A stretch of 64,000 nucleotides of DNA from JADJGC01 sp964576925 (GCA_964576925.1 CAZNWJ010000003.1:186001-250000); one strand, 5' to 3'. Shown: positions 15,045 through 23,768, counted from the first letter of the stretch. Program-made: numbers and translations. The notes: a model not told the origin generated them from the sequence alone.

Positions 15045-16406
15045 TTACTCGGTTCGCTCGTTCTGATCGTTCGAACCGTCGTCGTAGAGGCCGAGAAAAG
15101 TGACGACTCGACCGCTCTCGTCCCGGAGGAACTGCACACGGAAATAATCGACATTCTCAATCATGAACCGATCATTGCTTAGCGGCACCAAGGTTCCAGC
15201 CGGATTCTGATCACGCTGGTAACGCAAGGCGTCGCCTTCCAGCCAGACCCGGCGCGGGCCGTAGGTGCCGACATAGTCGGCGAGTTTCGCCGTTGCGACG
15301 AGGTAAGGTTTCACGCGAGCGGTGATCGCTTCTGCTGCCCATTGCAGCCGTTCCTTCTTGCGCAAATCAGTGGTCTTGCCGGCGATCGCCTGCAGCGCCG
15401 ACATGTGCGCGATATCGAGAGCCTGCGCGGGATCGACCTCGACGTCGGGGATAACGCCGACGCCCTCCCAATTGGTGCCGGTAATTGGATTGATGGCGCG
15501 GCCGTACGGAACGCTCAGCTGCACGTTGAGACTGGCGAACAGACGGCTGTTGGTCGGATGCGCGCCACCGCCGGTGACTTTGCCGATGATCGTGCCGCGT
15601 TTGAGATTCTTCAGGTTGTAGGCAAATTCCTCGCCGCCGGAAAAAGTCCGCTGGCTGGTCAGTACATAAACATCGGCTTGCGGCAACTTCTTGCCCGGGA
15701 CATAGCCTTGCGTCCAGAACTGCTGTATGGTGTCAACTGCACGGATATAAAAGCTGTTGAGATGAACCGGCTGGTCGAATAGGTAGCTGGTGATAAGCTG
15801 AATCATCGAAGGATCACCGCCGCCGTTCTGGCGCAGATCGAAGATGACGGCATCGCAGCCGCTTAAGAAATTCATCGCCGCAATAGCCGTCCCTCCAGCA
15901 ACGTCAGCGGGGACGAAACCGCGCAAGTCCATGTAGCCGACATTGCCATCGAGGATTTCCAGCTTCTTGAAGCCGTAATTATTCGCGCTCATCTCTTCAA
16001 ACCAGGGATTCGGCGCCAGCGAATCCTGGCTCGCGAGAATCTCTTTGATGGCCTGGTCGGGAACGAACCGCACACCAAGATGACCGTCGTTGGCGATCGT
16101 GCGGAGATCCTGCGTGATCCGTTGGCAGAACTCGCGGCCGCTGGTGATGTCCTTGTAGGCGCCTTTCTTGAATTGCTCGCGGATGTGCTTCTGCATCGCT
16201 TCGGCTTTGTCGAGAAAAACGTATTCGCTGACCAGCGCATGGGCGACGCTGTCGATGATCATCTGCTGGGTCTTCGGATCGAGGGTGCGATCCTCGATCT
16301 GGGTGGTGATCATGGTCTGGGCGCGGGCAGGCTCGGTCGAGGCAAGCAGGGCCAACAAGAGCGCGAAGGCCAGTCCCGACACTAGTTTCAGCGAGTGCTT
16401 CTTCAT
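15045..16406 (-). CDS. secreted S41-family serine peptidase
   Basis: The 453-residue protein has a signal peptide (1-29, ending EPARA-Q), an N-terminal helical region like the IRBP/S41 N-domain, and the S41 catalytic core with GNVGYMDLRGF, AVIFDLRQNGGGDP and the nucleophile in TFSGGEEF (Ser256), followed by GTIIGKVTGGGAHP. There is no PDZ domain, so it is of the IRBP/tricorn-core type rather than CtpA. It probably degrades peptides in the periplasm or outside. The ATG is preceded by GGAAGGAGAAACG. A GNAT fusion regulator is 18 bp upstream and co-directional. Confidence 0.88.
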   Translation of the reverse strand: MKKHSLKLVSGLAFALLLALLASTEPARAQTMITTQIEDRTLDPKTQQMIIDSVAHALVSEYVFLDKAEAMQKHIREQFKKGAYKDITSGREFCQRITQDLRTIANDGHLGVRFVPDQAIKEILASQDSLAPNPWFEEMSANNYGFKKLEILDGNVGYMDLRGFVPADVAGGTAIAAMNFLSGCDAVIFDLRQNGGGDPSMIQLITSYLFDQPVHLNSFYIRAVDTIQQFWTQGYVPGKKLPQADVYVLTSQRTFSGGEEFAYNLKNLKRGTIIGKVTGGGAHPTNSRLFASLNVQLSVPYGRAINPITGTNWEGVGVIPDVEVDPAQALDIAHMSALQAIAGKTTDLRKKERLQWAAEAITARVKPYLVATAKLADYVGTYGPRRVWLEGDALRYQRDQNPAGTLVPLSNDRFMIENVDYFRVQFLRDESGRVVTFLGLYDDGSNDQNERTE

Positions 16407-16424
16407 CGTTTCTCCTTCCCATCG

Positions 16425-17405
16425 CTATTTGCGAGTGGGCAATTTCATGCGCATATAGATAGTCTTGCGAGCATAACGGGGCGCCCATTCCGGCACCGTG
16501 CTCACTTTTCGAAATCCCAGTTTACGGTAAAGCGCGTTGGCTGCCGCGAGCCGCGGGCTGGTGGCCAGCACAACTTCAATCGCCCGCAATTCGCGGGCTT
16601 CCTGCAAGCAGCTCAAGGCCAGGCGCCGGCCGATCCCGCGATTGCGAAAGCGCCGGGTGACGGCCATTTTGGCCAGTTCATAGGTGCCCTCACCGTGATT
16701 GACCAGGGCAACGGTTCCCACGACGGCCTCCCCGACGCGCGCGAACAGGATCCGTCCGCCGGGATCGAGGATTGTCTCGCGCGGATGGTTAAGCGTCCGC
16801 TGGTCCGAAGGTTCAACACTGAAGTATTCCCTGAGCCACTCGACGTTAAGCGATTTGAAGTGCTTCTCCAGCCTGGTGTCGAACGGCTCGATCTTGACTT
16901 CGGCCGAAAGTTCCGGATGCAGACGCTCGGCGACCCGGTCGTACATCTCTTTCTCCGTGAGCGCATTTTCGACACGGTCGAGTGAATTCAACAAGTCGCG
17001 GTCGATGCTTGAGAGCAACTCCTGGTTACATTGACGGATGATTTCCCAGAGCGGCTGCAGCGCTTTCACGGTCTTGCGTCCGGCCGCGCTCAAGCTGAGC
17101 AGGCGCTTGCGTTCGTCGCTGCGATCGCGCGAGGAAAGGACCAGGCCGTGCTTCTCCATTTGTCCGGCGATTTGATTGACAGCGGGATGCGTGAAGTCGA
17201 GCGCTTCGGCGATCTCCGTCACCGCCAGGGGACTCTGCTGCGCGAGCAGGTACGCCACCGGGAACCAGCGTGCCTCGAAGGCGATTTCGTTTTCGGCGTA
17301 AATGCGCGAGATGTCGCGTGCCAGGCGGTCGCTTAACCGTCGCAAGCGACTGGCCAGCGCCAGAGCGCCCAATTCCCTAATCGTGTCACGGCTCGACCCA
17401 ACCAT
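16425..17405 (-). CDS. MarR-type HTH fused to GNAT N-acetyltransferase
   Basis: The 326-residue protein joins a MarR-like winged-helix domain (about 1-155; LAVTEIAEALDFTHPAVNQI recognition region and SSRDRSDERKR wing) to a GNAT acetyltransferase (about 165-326; RNRGIGRRLAL acetyl-CoA loop and NALYRKLGF). Such fusions are a known family; the acetyltransferase substrate is usually unknown. The start ATG at 17403-17405 has a GGAGGG site. It lies 18 bp upstream of the peptidase gene and is likely co-transcribed with it. A TTACGTAA palindrome (17432-17439) just upstream could be an autoregulatory operator. Confidence 0.9.
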   Translation of the reverse strand: MVGSSRDTIRELGALALASRLRRLSDRLARDISRIYAENEIAFEARWFPVAYLLAQQSPLAVTEIAEALDFTHPAVNQIAGQMEKHGLVLSSRDRSDERKRLLSLSAAGRKTVKALQPLWEIIRQCNQELLSSIDRDLLNSLDRVENALTEKEMYDRVAERLHPELSAEVKIEPFDTRLEKHFKSLNVEWLREYFSVEPSDQRTLNHPRETILDPGGRILFARVGEAVVGTVALVNHGEGTYELAKMAVTRRFRNRGIGRRLALSCLQEARELRAIEVVLATSPRLAAANALYRKLGFRKVSTVPEWAPRYARKTIYMRMKLPTRK

Positions 17406-17613
17406 GTGTTATCCCTCCAGTGGTAGCAATATTACGTAAGCAATTACACAAAAGTTCTGTTAATTGATGTTAAAGCGCCGGGGCGCAGGGTCTGCAGAGC
17501 CCAGTATAGACCGCCGGGAGGACAAAAGGCGACAAAAATCGCGTTCATCGTCTCCGGCGACGAGCAATGGGTAGATGATCGATCCTGGGAGCATGTCAGC
17601 ATCAACTAAATTC

Positions 17614-17642
17614 TTGACACAGCGGGGCAGGGAACGTAATAT
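17614..17642 (+). promoter_or_regulatory. strong sigma70-type promoter of rpsU-yqeY
   Basis: TTGACA (17614-17619), exactly 17 nt, TAATAT (17637-17642). The expected start near 17649 gives a leader of about 60 nt. Confidence 0.8.
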
Positions 17643-17707
17643 AACAAGTCTAAGTAATACGCAGGGGGTGCCACATTCAGCCCGCGTGAGAGGAGGTTGA
17701 GCCAAGT

Positions 17708-17899
17708 TTGACAGGAGTCAAAGTTCGTGACGACGAGTCATTCGAGAAAGCGTTGCGGCGCTTCAATAAGCTGTGCGAGCGCTCGGGGATTCTATCGGAC
17801 ATCAAGAAGCATCAGCATTTTGAGAAGCCGTCGGATCGCCGTAAACGCAAGATGAACGCAGCGAAGCGCAAAGCGCGCCGGTTCAATCGGGACGACTAA
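17708..17899 (+). CDS. rpsU: small ribosomal subunit protein bS21
   Basis: The 63-residue, very basic protein matches bS21: VKVRDDESFEKALRRFNK, a central ERSGIL segment and a Lys/Arg-rich tail (RRKRKMNAAKRKARR). It binds 16S rRNA near the anti-Shine-Dalgarno region. The start is TTG with an AGGAGG about 10 nt upstream; no ATG or GTG fits. Two nt separate it from the yqeY start, so the two form an operon with translational coupling. Confidence 0.95.
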   Translation: MTGVKVRDDESFEKALRRFNKLCERSGILSDIKKHQHFEKPSDRRKRKMNAAKRKARRFNRDD

Positions 17900-17901
17900 A
17901 G

Positions 17902-18348
17902 ATGTCGGTGCTGGATGCCCTGAATAACGATCTCAAGGAAGCGCTAAAGGGCGGGGATCGAGCGCGCGCGGATGTTATTCGCGGTTTGAAATCGGACATC
18001 AAGTACAAGGAAATCGAGCTCAAGCGGCCCTTGCAGGACGAAGACGTAGTGGCGGTGCTGTCGACGGCGGCCAAGAAGCGGCGCGATTCGATCGAGCAGT
18101 TTCGAGCCGGCGGCCGCAGCGATCTGGCGGACAAGGAGTCGCGTGAGCTGGAAGTCATCACCCATTACCTCCCGCAGCAGTTATCTGCCGCCGAACTGGA
18201 TGGCATCATCACAGCGGCGATCGCCGCAGTTGGCGCCAAGGGCCCGGCGGATATCGGGAAGGTGATGAAAGAGATAATGCCCAAGGTGAAAGGGCGCGTC
18301 GACGGCAATGCGGTGCGCGAGTTGATCGCGGCCAAGTTGCTCGGCTGA
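17902..18348 (+). CDS. GatB/YqeY domain protein
   Basis: The 148-residue protein matches YqeY over its length: SVLDALNNDLKEALKGGD, RRDSIEQFRAGGRSDL, YLPQQLSAAEL and the C-terminal DIGKVMKEIMPKVKGRVDG. It resembles the tail domain of amidotransferase subunit GatB, and its precise function is unknown. Next to rpsU is the common bacterial arrangement. It has no ribosome binding site of its own and starts 2 nt after the rpsU stop. Confidence 0.95.
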   Translation: MSVLDALNNDLKEALKGGDRARADVIRGLKSDIKYKEIELKRPLQDEDVVAVLSTAAKKRRDSIEQFRAGGRSDLADKESRELEVITHYLPQQLSAAELDGIITAAIAAVGAKGPADIGKVMKEIMPKVKGRVDGNAVRELIAAKLLG

Positions 18349-18371
18349 GATGCCAGCTTGAATGATGTTCC

Positions 18372-18399
18372 GGCCCGTCTGGGGAAACCCGGACGGGCC
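18372..18399 (+). terminator. terminator of the rpsU-yqeY operon
   Basis: GGCCCGTC-T-GGG and CCC-G-GACGGGCC form a 12-bp stem with a GAAA loop, followed by TTTGCATTTG, 23 nt after the yqeY stop. Confidence 0.75.
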
Positions 18400-18471
18400 T
18401 TTGCATTTGAGGCGGAGCCGCGACCGCTGCAAGGCCGCTGCCGTCGCCCGATACCGCGATGAGGAGAGAGC

Positions 18472-18816
18472 ATGGAGCAACAGATCACTTTCGATGATTT
18501 CCGCCGCGTCGACATGCGTGTCGGTGAAATTGTCGATGTCCAGGAGTTTGAACGGGCGCGCAACCCTTCCTACAAGGTGCAGGTGAATTTTGGGGAGGAA
18601 ATCGGAATCCGCCACTCGAGCGTACAAGCGAAACTCGCCTACACGCCCGAGGAGCTTCTGGGTCGGCAGGTCATCGCCGTCGTGAATTTCCCGCCCAAGA
18701 ACATCGCGGGGTTTATGTCGGAAGTGCTGATTCTCGGGGTGGAAAAAGAGGACGGTAGTCTTTCTCTTTTGGAACCGAGTCGCCGACCGGCCAAACTCGG
18801 CTTTCGGGTGTATTAA
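18472..18816 (+). CDS. csaA: CsaA-type tRNA-binding domain protein
   Basis: The 114-residue protein is a stand-alone EMAP-II-like OB-fold as in CsaA: FDDFRRVDMRVGEIVDVQEF, a VNFGEEIGIRHSS segment and the family signature VVNFPPKNIAGFMSEVLILG. CsaA is a dimer with export-chaperone activity reported in Bacillus and binds tRNA-like or peptide ligands. It starts at ATG with GAGGAG upstream. It lies between the yqeY terminator and the ffh promoter, near the SRP gene ffh; a link to export is suggestive only. Confidence 0.9.
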   Translation: MEQQITFDDFRRVDMRVGEIVDVQEFERARNPSYKVQVNFGEEIGIRHSSVQAKLAYTPEELLGRQVIAVVNFPPKNIAGFMSEVLILGVEKEDGSLSLLEPSRRPAKLGFRVY

Positions 18817-18851
18817 GAGCGCAACGTCCGCATGCGATGGTCAAATCCCAC

Positions 18852-18880
18852 TTGCATTTCGCAGTCGATGAACATATACT
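18852..18880 (+). promoter_or_regulatory. sigma70-type promoter of the ffh-rplS operon
   Basis: TTGCAT (18852-18857), 17 nt, TATACT (18875-18880). The expected start near 18887 leaves a leader of about 15 nt before the ffh ATG. Confidence 0.7.
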
Positions 18881-18901
18881 CTCAAGTCTCTGGACGATAG
18901 T

Positions 18902-20215
18902 ATGTTTGATTCGTTATCTGAAAAATTAGAGAAAGTATTCAAGAACCTGCGCGGTCAGGGCAAACTGACTGAGGAGAACGTCCGCGAGTCGGTCAAAGAG
19001 GTCCGCCGGGCGCTGCTCGAAGCCGATGTTAACTTCAAAGTCGTCAAGGAGTTCATCGGTGCGGTCGAGGCCAAAGCCTACGGGCAGGAAACGCTGCGCT
19101 CAATTTCACCCGGCGAGCAAATCGTCAAGATCATTCATGACGAATTGGTTGCTGTGCTCGGCGGTGAAAATGCGCCGCTGGCGTTCCGCGGAACACCGGG
19201 CAAACTGGTGGTCTGCGGGTTGCAGGGTTCAGGCAAAACCACTCTTTGCGGCAAGCTGGCTTTGCATTACCAGAAAAAAGGCCAGCGACCTCTGCTTGTT
19301 GCCGCCGACGTCTATCGTCCAGCTGCGGTCAAACAGCTTCAAGTCCTGGGCAAGTCGATTGACGTGCCGGTGTTTCACGCCGACAAAAAGCCGCCGCAGA
19401 TTTGCCAAGAGGCACTGGAGTACGCCCGCGCCAATAACCTCACGTTGGTAATCTTTGACACGGCGGGTCGCCTGCACATCGACGAACCGCTCATGGACGA
19501 GCTGAAGGAGATTAGGCAGCGCGTAACTCCCGATGAAATCATCCTGGTTGCTGACTCGATGACAGGCCAGGACGCAGTCAATGTGGCGCAGCAGTTCAAC
19601 GACACGCTCGACATCACGGGCGTCGCCCTGACCAAGCTTGATGGTGATGCGCGCGGCGGAGCGGCGTTATCGATTCGCCATGTAACAGGCAAGCCGCTCA
19701 AGCTGGTCTCGATCGGCGAGAAGCTTGCCGATCTCGAGCTATTCTACCCGGAACGCATGGCCTCCCGGATTCTGGGTATGGGCGACATTGTGTCGCTCGT
19801 GGAAAAGGCCCAGGAGACTATCGATGTTTCCGAGGCCCAGAAGCTTGAGAAGAAGCTGCGCAAGGAGCAATTCACCTTTGATGACTTTTATCAACAACTG
19901 CAGCAGCTCAAGAAGATGGGATCCTTGGAATCGATCCTGAAAATGATCCCCGGCGTTTCGAGCGCAATGCGCAATGTTGACGTGGATGAATCACAGATGA
20001 AGCGGGTCGAGGCCATCATATTGTCGATGACGCCTGAAGAGCGCCACCGGCCGCAGATACTCAATGGCTCGCGCCGGGCGCGAATCGCCGACGGATCGGG
20101 GAATTCGATCCAGGAAGTGAATCGCCTGATCAAACAGTTCCAGCAAATGCAAAAGATGCTTAAGCAGATGCGGGGCGGTAAGATGAAGCGGATGCTTCCG
20201 GGTAAGTTTTTTTAG
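18902..20215 (+). CDS. ffh: signal recognition particle GTPase Ffh
   Basis: The 437-residue protein has the SRP54 N helical bundle (1-85), a G domain with P-loop GLQGSGKTT (106-114), DTAGR (186-190) and TKLDGDARGG (244-253), and a Met-rich M domain (about 300-437) that binds SRP RNA and signal sequences. Length and motif order are normal. It targets nascent membrane and secreted proteins to FtsY and the Sec translocon. It begins the operon ffh-rpsP-khpA-rimM-trmD-rplS. Confidence 0.98.
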   Translation: MFDSLSEKLEKVFKNLRGQGKLTEENVRESVKEVRRALLEADVNFKVVKEFIGAVEAKAYGQETLRSISPGEQIVKIIHDELVAVLGGENAPLAFRGTPGKLVVCGLQGSGKTTLCGKLALHYQKKGQRPLLVAADVYRPAAVKQLQVLGKSIDVPVFHADKKPPQICQEALEYARANNLTLVIFDTAGRLHIDEPLMDELKEIRQRVTPDEIILVADSMTGQDAVNVAQQFNDTLDITGVALTKLDGDARGGAALSIRHVTGKPLKLVSIGEKLADLELFYPERMASRILGMGDIVSLVEKAQETIDVSEAQKLEKKLRKEQFTFDDFYQQLQQLKKMGSLESILKMIPGVSSAMRNVDVDESQMKRVEAIILSMTPEERHRPQILNGSRRARIADGSGNSIQEVNRLIKQFQQMQKMLKQMRGGKMKRMLPGKFF

Positions 20216-20261
20216 TTCAATTGTAAATTCATACTTAACGTATCCTATATTGGAGGATTAG

Positions 20262-20639
20262 TTGGCAGTCAAAATCAGACTTAGACGGATGGGCGCAAAG
20301 AAGCGTCCCATTTTTCGCATCGTTGCGATCGACTCACGGCGTGCCCGCGATGGGCGTTTTGTCGACATGATGGGATTCTACAATCCGATCACGAAGCCGG
20401 CATTGGTACGCGTGGACGAAGAGAAGATCTTCAAGTGGTTGCGTCAAGGCGCGACTCCGTCCGACACCGTTCACACTTTGTTCTCACAGATCGGCATTAA
20501 CGAAAAGTGGGAACTCCTGCGGAACGGCAAAGACGGTTCCGGCGTCGAGATCAAGACGACGATCACGGAGAGAAAGAAGCGCACTCGCAAGGCCAAAGCC
20601 GCGTCAGCTGCACCGGCGGCCGGAGAAGCTACAGCATAG
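20262..20639 (+). CDS. rpsP: small ribosomal subunit protein bS16
   Basis: The protein of 125 residues starts MAVKIRLRRMGAKKRPIFRI, the bS16 signature, and contains RDGRFVDMMGFYNP. Start codon is TTG with GGAGGATTAG upstream. It is longer than the usual 80-90 residues because of a Lys/Ala-rich tail (RKKRTRKAKAAS...), a common low-complexity extension. It assembles early into the 30S subunit. Confidence 0.97.
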   Translation: MAVKIRLRRMGAKKRPIFRIVAIDSRRARDGRFVDMMGFYNPITKPALVRVDEEKIFKWLRQGATPSDTVHTLFSQIGINEKWELLRNGKDGSGVEIKTTITERKKRTRKAKAASAAPAAGEATA

Positions 20640-20771
20640 AATAGACAACAACAGCAAGAATAAGTGAAGGGAATCGCTTCACTTCCAGGAGTTTGGCGCA
20701 GGTCGGTCGATTCGCTGAGTTCGATTGTCAAACGAGGAGCTAACTTAACCTGCAGTCACGGAAGGTGGATT

Positions 20772-21002
20772 GTGAAGGATTTCGTTGAGACAATCGTGAA
20801 GGCACTTGTGGACAACCCGGATGCGGTACAACTGCGAGAAATCGAAGGCGAGCGAACGACAGTTTTCGAGCTCCGTGTCGGTCCCGGCGACCTGGGGAAG
20901 GTCATCGGGAAAGCCGGCAATACTGCCAAAGCCATCCGTACCATCATGCTTGCCGTCTCTGCCAAACACGGCAAACGGGCCGTCCTGGAGATCCTCGAAT
21001 AG
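20772..21002 (+). CDS. khpA: KH-domain RNA-binding protein KhpA
   Basis: The 76-residue protein is a single type II KH domain: KDFVETIVKALVDNPDAVQL, the GxxG loop in VIGKAGNTAKAIR (GKAG, 46-49) and a final strand RAVLEILE. The start is GTG at 20772 with GGAAGG 6 nt upstream; a longer open frame upstream lacks family similarity. KhpA usually pairs with KhpB/Jag to bind RNA. Its place between rpsP and rimM is the standard one. Its stop overlaps the likely rimM start. Confidence 0.95.
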   Translation: MKDFVETIVKALVDNPDAVQLREIEGERTTVFELRVGPGDLGKVIGKAGNTAKAIRTIMLAVSAKHGKRAVLEILE

Positions 21003-21511
21003 CTGAAGAACTGATAGCGATAGGAAAAATTGTTCGCGCTCACGGCATTGCGGGGGAGGTTGCCGTGACACCGCTAACCGACTCTGTCGACCGATTCGAA
21101 GAACTTGAGTCGGTCGTTCTTGATGGTGTGCAGTCGCGGCGGGTGGCGGTGGAGTCGGTCCGGGTCCACAAGAATCAACTCATCATGAAACTCTCTACGA
21201 TAGAAAGCCGCAACGATGCGGAAGCGGCGGTTGGGTCATACCTGTCGGTCACGCGCGCTGAGTTGATCAGCCTGCCGGATGACACATTATTCCAGTTTGA
21301 GATCATCGGCATGAAAGTCGTGACGGAAGCGGGTGAAGAGCTGGGCCAGGTCACCCGCGTTGTCGAAATGCCCGCCAACGACATTTGGCGCGTCGAAGGC
21401 AAACATGCGTTTGACCTTCCGGCAACCGGCAACATCGTGGTGGCCGTTGACAAAGAAGCGCGTACGATTACAATCAGGATCATCGAAGGCCTGTTGGATT
21501 TGAACCGATGA
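20999..21511 (+). CDS. rimM: 16S rRNA processing protein RimM, apparent AUA start
   Basis: The conserved RimM N-terminus (ELIAIGKIVRAHGIAGEVAV) is encoded upstream of the first standard start codon (GTG at 21065, inside the conserved domain). The frame contains no ATG, GTG or TTG between the preceding in-frame region and this motif. An ATA at 20999-21001 overlaps the khpA stop as ATAG and is 8 nt after a GGAG (20987-20990), exactly where a start is expected; this gives 170 residues, the normal size. The C-terminal PRC-barrel half is intact (LFQFEIIGMKVV to IEGLLDL). RimM assists 30S head assembly. An ATG-to-ATA sequencing difference is the alternative explanation. Confidence 0.85.
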   Translation: MAEELIAIGKIVRAHGIAGEVAVTPLTDSVDRFEELESVVLDGVQSRRVAVESVRVHKNQLIMKLSTIESRNDAEAAVGSYLSVTRAELISLPDDTLFQFEIIGMKVVTEAGEELGQVTRVVEMPANDIWRVEGKHAFDLPATGNIVVAVDKEARTITIRIIEGLLDLNR

Positions 21512-22257
21512 AAGTCACGATTTTGACCTTATTCCCGGAGTTCTTCGCCAGCCCGCTGCAGCAGTCGTTGCTGAAGAAGGCGGTTGACTCCGGTGTGCTC
21601 GAGGTCGAACTGGTCGACATCCGCAAGTATTCAACCAACAAGCACAATACGGTTGATGATACTCCTTTTGGCGGCGGTGGCGGTATGGTGATGAAAATCG
21701 AGCCGCTCTACGATGCGCTCTCAACCGTCTTGTATGAAAGCACGAGCACGAATCGGCGAATCGTGTTAACTTCAGCCGCCGGAAGGAAATACGAACATAG
21801 CCAGGCCGTTAAATACTCGCTCCTGGATCATCTTGTCATTGTTTGCGGACGGTACAAAGGTGTCGACGAGCGCATTTCTCGATTTTTCGACCTTGATGAA
21901 ATCTCGATTGGTGATTATATAATCAACGGCGGCGAAACGGCCGCCCTTGTTATCTTGGAGTCAGTCTTCCGGTTGATCCCGGGAGCGATCCACAAGATTG
22001 AGTCGGCGCTCAGCGATTCGTTTAGCGACGATCTTCTGGGCGTGCCGGTCTGGACACGTCCGGCAGAGTTTCTTGGGCAGAAAGTCCCCCCTGTGCTGAT
22101 GGAGGGCGATCACGCCCGACAGAATCAGTTCCGGCGCTGGACGGCGCTTAAACGCACCGTTGCCAATCGACCTGATCTGCTCTGGCGCGCGCAGTTAAGT
22201 GATGACGACCGCCGGATGCTGGAAGCGATTGCCGCCGGGCGTGAATTTGAAGATTGA
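21508..22257 (+). CDS. trmD: tRNA (guanine37-N1)-methyltransferase
   Basis: The 249-residue SPOUT methyltransferase has MKVTILTLFPEFF, the DTPFGGGGGMVMK loop, VCGRYKGVDER and the trefoil-knot SAM site SIGDYIINGGETAALV, followed by the C-terminal helical domain with the TRPAEF segment. It methylates G37 next to the anticodon and prevents frameshifting. Its ATG overlaps the rimM stop by 4 nt (ATGA). Confidence 0.98.
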   Translation: MKVTILTLFPEFFASPLQQSLLKKAVDSGVLEVELVDIRKYSTNKHNTVDDTPFGGGGGMVMKIEPLYDALSTVLYESTSTNRRIVLTSAAGRKYEHSQAVKYSLLDHLVIVCGRYKGVDERISRFFDLDEISIGDYIINGGETAALVILESVFRLIPGAIHKIESALSDSFSDDLLGVPVWTRPAEFLGQKVPPVLMEGDHARQNQFRRWTALKRTVANRPDLLWRAQLSDDDRRMLEAIAAGREFED

Positions 22258-22274
22258 TATATTTGGAGGATAGA

Positions 22275-22640
22275 ATGAATCAATTGGTTCGCAAAATTGA
22301 GCAGCAGTATCTCAAAGAGCAGAAGGTGAGTTTCTCGCCCGGGGATACCGTTGCCGTGCACCAGAAGATCATGGAAGGCGATAAAGAACGCATCCAGGTT
22401 TTCCAGGGCGTAGTCATGGGCCGTCGCGGGGGCGGCACCGGGGAGAGCTTCACGGTCCGCAAGGTGTCGCAAGGCATCGCGGTAGAGAAGGTGTACCCGC
22501 TGCACTCGCCCAATATTGCCAAGATTGAGAAAGTACGCTCGGGTCACGTCCGTCGTGCCAAGCTCAGTTACCTGCGCGGTCTTTCCGGTAAGGCAGCCCG
22601 TATCGGTGAAAAGCGCACCGACGAGACAGCGACCGAGTAA
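22275..22640 (+). CDS. rplS: large ribosomal subunit protein bL19
   Basis: The 121-residue protein carries FSPGDTVAVHQKIMEGDKER, FQGVVMGRRGGG and VEKVYPLHSPNIAKIEKVR, the bL19 signatures. The ATG at 22275 has GGAGGA 4-5 nt upstream; an in-frame ATG seven codons earlier overlaps trmD and is less likely. It is the last gene of the operon and is followed by an intrinsic terminator. Confidence 0.97.
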   Translation: MNQLVRKIEQQYLKEQKVSFSPGDTVAVHQKIMEGDKERIQVFQGVVMGRRGGGTGESFTVRKVSQGIAVEKVYPLHSPNIAKIEKVRSGHVRRAKLSYLRGLSGKAARIGEKRTDETATE

Positions 22641-22660
22641 GTCAGCAGAATTGCCTGGCA

Positions 22661-22695
22661 AACGGCGTTGGTACTTTGTGCCGACGCCGTTTTTG
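22661..22695 (+). terminator. intrinsic terminator of the ffh-rplS operon
   Basis: AAACGGCGT (22661-22669) pairs with ACGCCGTTT (22685-22693), with additional inner GG/CC pairs, and runs into TTTTT, 20 nt after the rplS stop. Confidence 0.9.
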
Positions 22696-22765
22696 CTTGT
22701 AGCTCTCCCATTGTGGCGCATCGATTGCGCTTGTCCAGAAGTCTTGAACCGTTCTTCTTGCCGCC

Positions 22766-23407
22766 ATGGTACTGCTTCATCTGAGTTCAGGTACGGAGCT
22801 TTTTGGGGAAGACGTAACGATCTGCGGAGTCGACGAAGCAGGTCGCGGACCGTTGGCCGGGCCGGTGGTCGCAGCCGCGGTAATATTGCCGAAAACTTTC
22901 AATGCTTCTGGAATCGCTGACTCGAAGAAACTGACGGAATCACAACGCGAGAAGTGTTATGAACGGCTCGTCAGAGAGTGCGTTTGTTTTGGTGTCGGCT
23001 CATCGAGCCCGCGAGTCATAGATGAGATCAATATCCTGCAAGCGACATTCCGTGCCATGCGGCAGGCAGTTTCGCGGCTGAGCGAGACACCGCAAGCCGT
23101 TCTCGTCGACGGGAATCTGATGATTCCTCGTCTAAAGATCCAACAGAAGGCTATCGTGGGGGGCGACGGTACGGTCTTGCCGATCGCCTGCGCGTCGATC
23201 ATCGCCAAGGTGACACGGGATCGCATAATGAACAAGTACCATCGTCAATATCCCGGCTACGGCTTCGACCGTCACAAGGGCTACCCGACCGAGGAGCATC
23301 GCAATCGAATTGCGCAGCTGGGGCCGTTGGAAATTCATCGCAAGAGCTTTCGCCTCCTTGACCCGCAATTCGCTCTCGATCTCGAGGCGGCAGAAGAGTC
23401 GTCGTGA
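22766..23407 (+). CDS. rnhB: ribonuclease HII
   Basis: The 213-residue protein has the RNase HII motifs GVDEAGRGPLAGPV (catalytic Asp23 and Glu24), DSKKLTESQRE, the VLVDGN acidic site and ACASIIAKVTRDRIM followed by GYGFDRHKGYPT. It removes single or multiple ribonucleotides from DNA-RNA hybrids. Its stop is 1 nt before the next start, so rnhB and yraN form a unit, the usual arrangement downstream of rplS. Confidence 0.97.
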   Translation: MVLLHLSSGTELFGEDVTICGVDEAGRGPLAGPVVAAAVILPKTFNASGIADSKKLTESQREKCYERLVRECVCFGVGSSSPRVIDEINILQATFRAMRQAVSRLSETPQAVLVDGNLMIPRLKIQQKAIVGGDGTVLPIACASIIAKVTRDRIMNKYHRQYPGYGFDRHKGYPTEEHRNRIAQLGPLEIHRKSFRLLDPQFALDLEAAEESS

Positions 23408-23408
23408 G

Positions 23409-23768
23409 ATGAACCGTCGTGAAGCCGGCGCCCGCTTCGAGTCGATCGCAGCGGCTTACCTCACAGAGCGGGGCTATCAGATCCTCCAGCGCAACTACCG
23501 CTCCGGTCGGCACGAAATCGATTTGATCTGCCTCGATAACGAGTGCCTGGTTTTCGTTGAAGTAAAGGGATGTGCGGGGACGAGCTTGGGCGACCCGGTA
23601 TATAAGGTAGATAACCGCAAGCAAGAGTCGTTGATTGCCGCCGCGCAAGGGTACCTGCAGGGAGCGGTACGCAGATTTGACAGCATACGCTTTGACGTGG
23701 TGACGGTTACGGAAGATAAGAGCGGTCAGTGCCACATCGATCACCGAGTAGGCGCGTTTACTCTTTGA
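23409..23768 (+). CDS. UPF0102 (YraN) family nuclease-fold protein
   Basis: The 119-residue protein has the YraN layout: AGARFESIAAAYLTERGYQI, NYRSGRHEIDLICLD and LVFVEVKG, the acidic E-D-ExK set of a restriction-endonuclease-like fold, then KQESLIAAAQGYL. It is probably a Holliday-junction-type or related nuclease; its role is not firmly known. The start ATG directly follows the rnhB stop. The last 11 nt overlap the 3' end of the gene on the opposite strand. Confidence 0.93.
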   Translation: MNRREAGARFESIAAAYLTERGYQILQRNYRSGRHEIDLICLDNECLVFVEVKGCAGTSLGDPVYKVDNRKQESLIAAAQGYLQGAVRRFDSIRFDVVTVTEDKSGQCHIDHRVGAFTL

